A DNA stretch of 17,245 bases from DASVWH01 sp036389715. Its GTDB lineage: Bacteria > Acidobacteriota > Blastocatellia > Pyrinomonadales > Pyrinomonadaceae. The stretch is taken from the NCBI GenBank assembly GCA_036389715.1, contig DASVWH010000196.1:1-17245 (forward strand). The letters run 5' to 3'. The notes below the pieces were generated by a model. That model did no database searches. It saw nothing but the letters and a program-made list of their open reading frames with translations, and was not told the DNA's origin. Position numbers and translations under genes: made by a program. Position 1 is the stretch's first letter. Each line of letters opens with the position of its first letter. Of the stretch, positions 14,830 through 17,245 are shown in pieces.

Positions 14830-17245
14830 ATGAGAAAGAAAAAACATCTCCCGCGCTCGCTCGCCTGTTTCTCCTTATCGCTCGTCGTGACGGCGCTTCT
14901 CTGTTGGGCTCCGGCCAGAGGCCAGCAGCAGCGCGCTTACGATCAGGGCTTCTTCAAATCGCTGCAATGGCGAAGCATCGGCCCGTACAGGGGCGGGCGT
15001 GTGACGGCCGTGACGGGCGTCGCGTCCCAGCCGTTCGTCTATTACCTGGGCGCGACGGGCGGCGGCGTCTGGAAGACAGTGGACGGCGGCGTTAACTGGC
15101 TGCCAATCTCGGACGGCTTCTTCGGGACGGGCTCGGTCGGCGCAATCGGCGTCTGCGATTCGGACCCGAACGTGATCTACGTTGGCATGGGCGAGTCGCC
15201 CGTGCGCGGCAACGTCTCGCACGGCGACGGGGTCTACAAGTCAACGGATGCGGGTAAGACCTGGAAGCGTGTGGGCCTCGAAGACACCAGGCAGATCGGG
15301 AGGGTCCGCGTTCACCCGCGCAACCCGGATATAGTTTATGTCGCCGCGCTCGGACACATCTTCGGGGCCAACGAGCAGCGCGGCGTCTTCCGCTCGAAGG
15401 ACGGCGGCAAGACCTGGGAGAGAGTTCTTTACCGCAGCGAAAAGGCGGGCGCGATTGATTTAACCTTTGACCCGACCAACCCGAACATTCTCTACGCAGG
15501 ATTCTGGGAGGTCCGCCGCGCGCCCTGGACGCTTGAAAGCGGCGGTGCGGGCGGCGGCATCTTCAAGTCAACGGACGGCGGCGATAGCTGGACGGAGTTG
15601 ACGCGCAATGAGGGATTGCCCAAGGGGATTATCGGAAAGCTCGGGCTGACGGTTTCACCGGCCAATCCTGATCGCCTCTGGGCCATCATCGAAGCGGAGG
15701 ACGGCGGCGTCTTTCGCTCCGACAATGCGGGCAAGACCTGGACCAGGGTCAACGACGAACGCAAGCTCAGGCAGCGCGCCTGGTATTACACGCGCATCTA
15801 CGCCGACCCGCAGAACGCGGAAAGCGTCTACGTGCTCAACACGGGCTTTTACAGGTCCAACGACGGCGGCAAGACCTTCAACGCCATCTCCGTTCCGCAC
15901 GGCGACAATCACGACCTCTGGATTGCGCCCAACGACCCGCAGCGGATGATCGAGAGTAACGACGGCGGCGCGAACGTCTCCGTCAACGGCGGCAAGACCT
16001 GGACGGATGAAGACCAGCCGACCGCACAGTTCTACCGCGTCGCACTCGACAACGATTTCCCCTACCACATCTACGGCGCGCAGCAGGATAACTCGACCGT
16101 CAGGATTGCGAGCCGGACCAACGACGCGGGCATCGGCCTCAGGGATTGGTACGATGTCGGCGGCGGCGAGAGCGGCTGGATCGCGCCCTACCCGAAGGAT
16201 TCAAATATCGTCTTCGCGGGCTCTTACGGCGGATTGGTGACGCGCTACGATCATCACACGGGCCAGCTGCGCGATGTCTCGCCGTGGCCCGAGAACCCGA
16301 TGGGGCAGGGCGCGGGCGAATTGAAGTACCGCTTCCAGTGGAACTTCCCGCTTCTCTTTTCGCCGCACGACCCGGAGACGCTCTACGCGGCGGGCAACGT
16401 CCTCTTCAAATCAACCACCCAGGGGCAGAGCTGGGAGGTCATCAGTCCCGACCTGACGCGCAACGATAAATCGAAGCTGGGCTCTTCCGGCGGCCCCATC
16501 ACGAAAGACAACACGAGCATAGAGTATTACTGCACGATCTTTACCGTGATGGAATCGCCCGTGCGCAAGGGCGTCATCTGGACGGGCTCGGACGACGGGC
16601 TGGTGCAGGTCACGCGCGACGGCGGAAAGAGCTGGGAGAACGTCACGCCGCAGGGCATGCCGGAGTGGATTCAGATCAATTCGCTGGACGCTTCGCCCTT
16701 CGACCCGGCGACCGCCTATGTGGCCGCGACGATGTACAAGTCCGACGACTTCAGGCCGTATCTCTACAAGACGAGCGATTACGGCAAGTCCTGGAAGAAG
16801 ATTACGAGCGGCATTCCCGACACGGCTTTCACCCGCGTCATCCGCGAAGACCCGAACCGTCGCGGCCTGCTCTACGCGGGCACGGAGACAGGCATCTACG
16901 TCTCTTTTAACGACGGCGAAAGCTGGCAGCCGCTTCAGCTCAACCTGCCGGTCGTTCCCATCACGGACCTGATCGTCCACCGGGGCCAGAAGGACCTCAT
17001 CGCCGCGACGCAGGGACGCGCCTTCTGGATACTCGACGACCTCACAGTGCTGCACCAATTGGCCGACGCGGCCAGCGCCGCCGATGCTTTTCTCTTCAAG
17101 CCCGAGGAGACCTATCGCTGGCAGGGCGGCGGCAACTCGCCGCTGCCGCCCACTTCGACCCTCGGGCGGAATCCGGCGAACGGCGCGGTCATCCACTATT
17201 ACCTGAAGGGCAAACCGCAGGGACAGATTACGCTTGAGTTCCTGG
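14830..17245 (+). CDS. Exported Asp-box (BNR/sortilin-like) beta-propeller protein (3' end outside window)
   Basis: A frame with no stop from ATG 14830 to the right edge (805 codons visible), so it is easily missed. AAGGA stands 8 nt before the ATG. The signal peptide is MRKKKHLPR followed by a hydrophobic core ending near ARG-QQQ. The rest is a run of Asp-box motifs (S/T-x-D-x-G-x-T/S-W): examples are TVDGGVNW at residues 83-90, STDAGKTW, SKDGGKTW, STDGGDSW, SDNAGKTW, SNDGGKTF, TRDGGKSW and TSDYGKSW, about eleven in all. Each sits at the end of a propeller strand, as in sortilin/VPS10 and sialidase-type folds. Databases often call such proteins 'glycosyl hydrolase', but I see no catalytic signature, so binding or scaffold function is equally possible. 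It follows the beta-lactamase-fold gene by 37 bp. Full-length relatives are commonly about 1000 residues or more, so a C-terminal part is missing here. Confidence 0.92.
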   Translation, partial: MRKKKHLPRSLACFSLSLVVTALLCWAPARGQQQRAYDQGFFKSLQWRSIGPYRGGRVTAVTGVASQPFVYYLGATGGGVWKTVDGGVNWLPISDGFFGTGSVGAIGVCDSDPNVIYVGMGESPVRGNVSHGDGVYKSTDAGKTWKRVGLEDTRQIGRVRVHPRNPDIVYVAALGHIFGANEQRGVFRSKDGGKTWERVLYRSEKAGAIDLTFDPTNPNILYAGFWEVRRAPWTLESGGAGGGIFKSTDGGDSWTELTRNEGLPKGIIGKLGLTVSPANPDRLWAIIEAEDGGVFRSDNAGKTWTRVNDERKLRQRAWYYTRIYADPQNAESVYVLNTGFYRSNDGGKTFNAISVPHGDNHDLWIAPNDPQRMIESNDGGANVSVNGGKTWTDEDQPTAQFYRVALDNDFPYHIYGAQQDNSTVRIASRTNDAGIGLRDWYDVGGGESGWIAPYPKDSNIVFAGSYGGLVTRYDHHTGQLRDVSPWPENPMGQGAGELKYRFQWNFPLLFSPHDPETLYAAGNVLFKSTTQGQSWEVISPDLTRNDKSKLGSSGGPITKDNTSIEYYCTIFTVMESPVRKGVIWTGSDDGLVQVTRDGGKSWENVTPQGMPEWIQINSLDASPFDPATAYVAATMYKSDDFRPYLYKTSDYGKSWKKITSGIPDTAFTRVIREDPNRRGLLYAGTETGIYVSFNDGESWQPLQLNLPVVPITDLIVHRGQKDLIAATQGRAFWILDDLTVLHQLADAASAADAFLFKPEETYRWQGGGNSPLPPTSTLGRNPANGAVIHYYLKGKPQGQITLEFL

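Overview
The window is a high-GC bacterial chromosome segment with ordinary, densely packed genes and no insertion sequence, CRISPR array, rRNA or tRNA that I could recognise. The gene content and style suggest an Acidobacteriota-like organism, perhaps class Blastocatellia: Asp-box/sortilin-like 'glycosyl hydrolase' proteins, S9 peptidases next to exported beta-lactamase-fold hydrolases, and a secreted TPR-like protein with a Pro/Thr/Ala tail. This is inference from family distribution and was not tested by any search.

Layout. Positions 1-2141 (minus strand) hold a two-component pair. A membrane sensor histidine kinase is followed downstream by an NtrC-type response regulator, which is cut by the left edge. 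A 415-bp divergent region follows, with a good extended -10 promoter for the kinase and repeated CAGCGCG words. Everything from 2557 onward is on the plus strand. First come an exported penicillin-binding-type transpeptidase with a basic coiled-coil N-terminus and a hairpin terminator. Next is a secreted TPR-like protein of unknown function behind its own TTGACA promoter and a long leader. A housekeeping pair comes next: RNase III (rnc) and signal peptidase I (lepB), closed by a hairpin terminator. Two integral membrane proteins follow: an MscS-fold channel with a C-terminal cyclic-nucleotide-binding domain (bCNG type) and a YihY-family protein. Then a pseudouridine-5'-phosphate glycosidase (psuG) appears without its usual kinase partner.

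The right end (11716-17245) reads as a co-directional unit behind a near-consensus promoter that overlaps the psuG stop codon. It encodes a cytoplasmic S9 prolyl-oligopeptidase-family peptidase, a class C beta-lactamase-fold serine hydrolase with a signal peptide (2-bp gap), and a large exported Asp-box beta-propeller protein that runs off the right edge.

How the genes work together: the kinase and regulator form a signalling pair. lepB would process the several signal peptides encoded nearby. The transpeptidase and the beta-lactamase-fold protein both belong to the Ser-x-x-Lys superfamily and probably act in the cell envelope or periplasm. I found no convincing defence system or wholly new system. 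The more unusual points are the domain make-up of the transpeptidase, the bCNG channel, a palindromic AATGA-rich intergenic element at 10552-10654, near-leaderless expression of rnc, and the orphan psuG.
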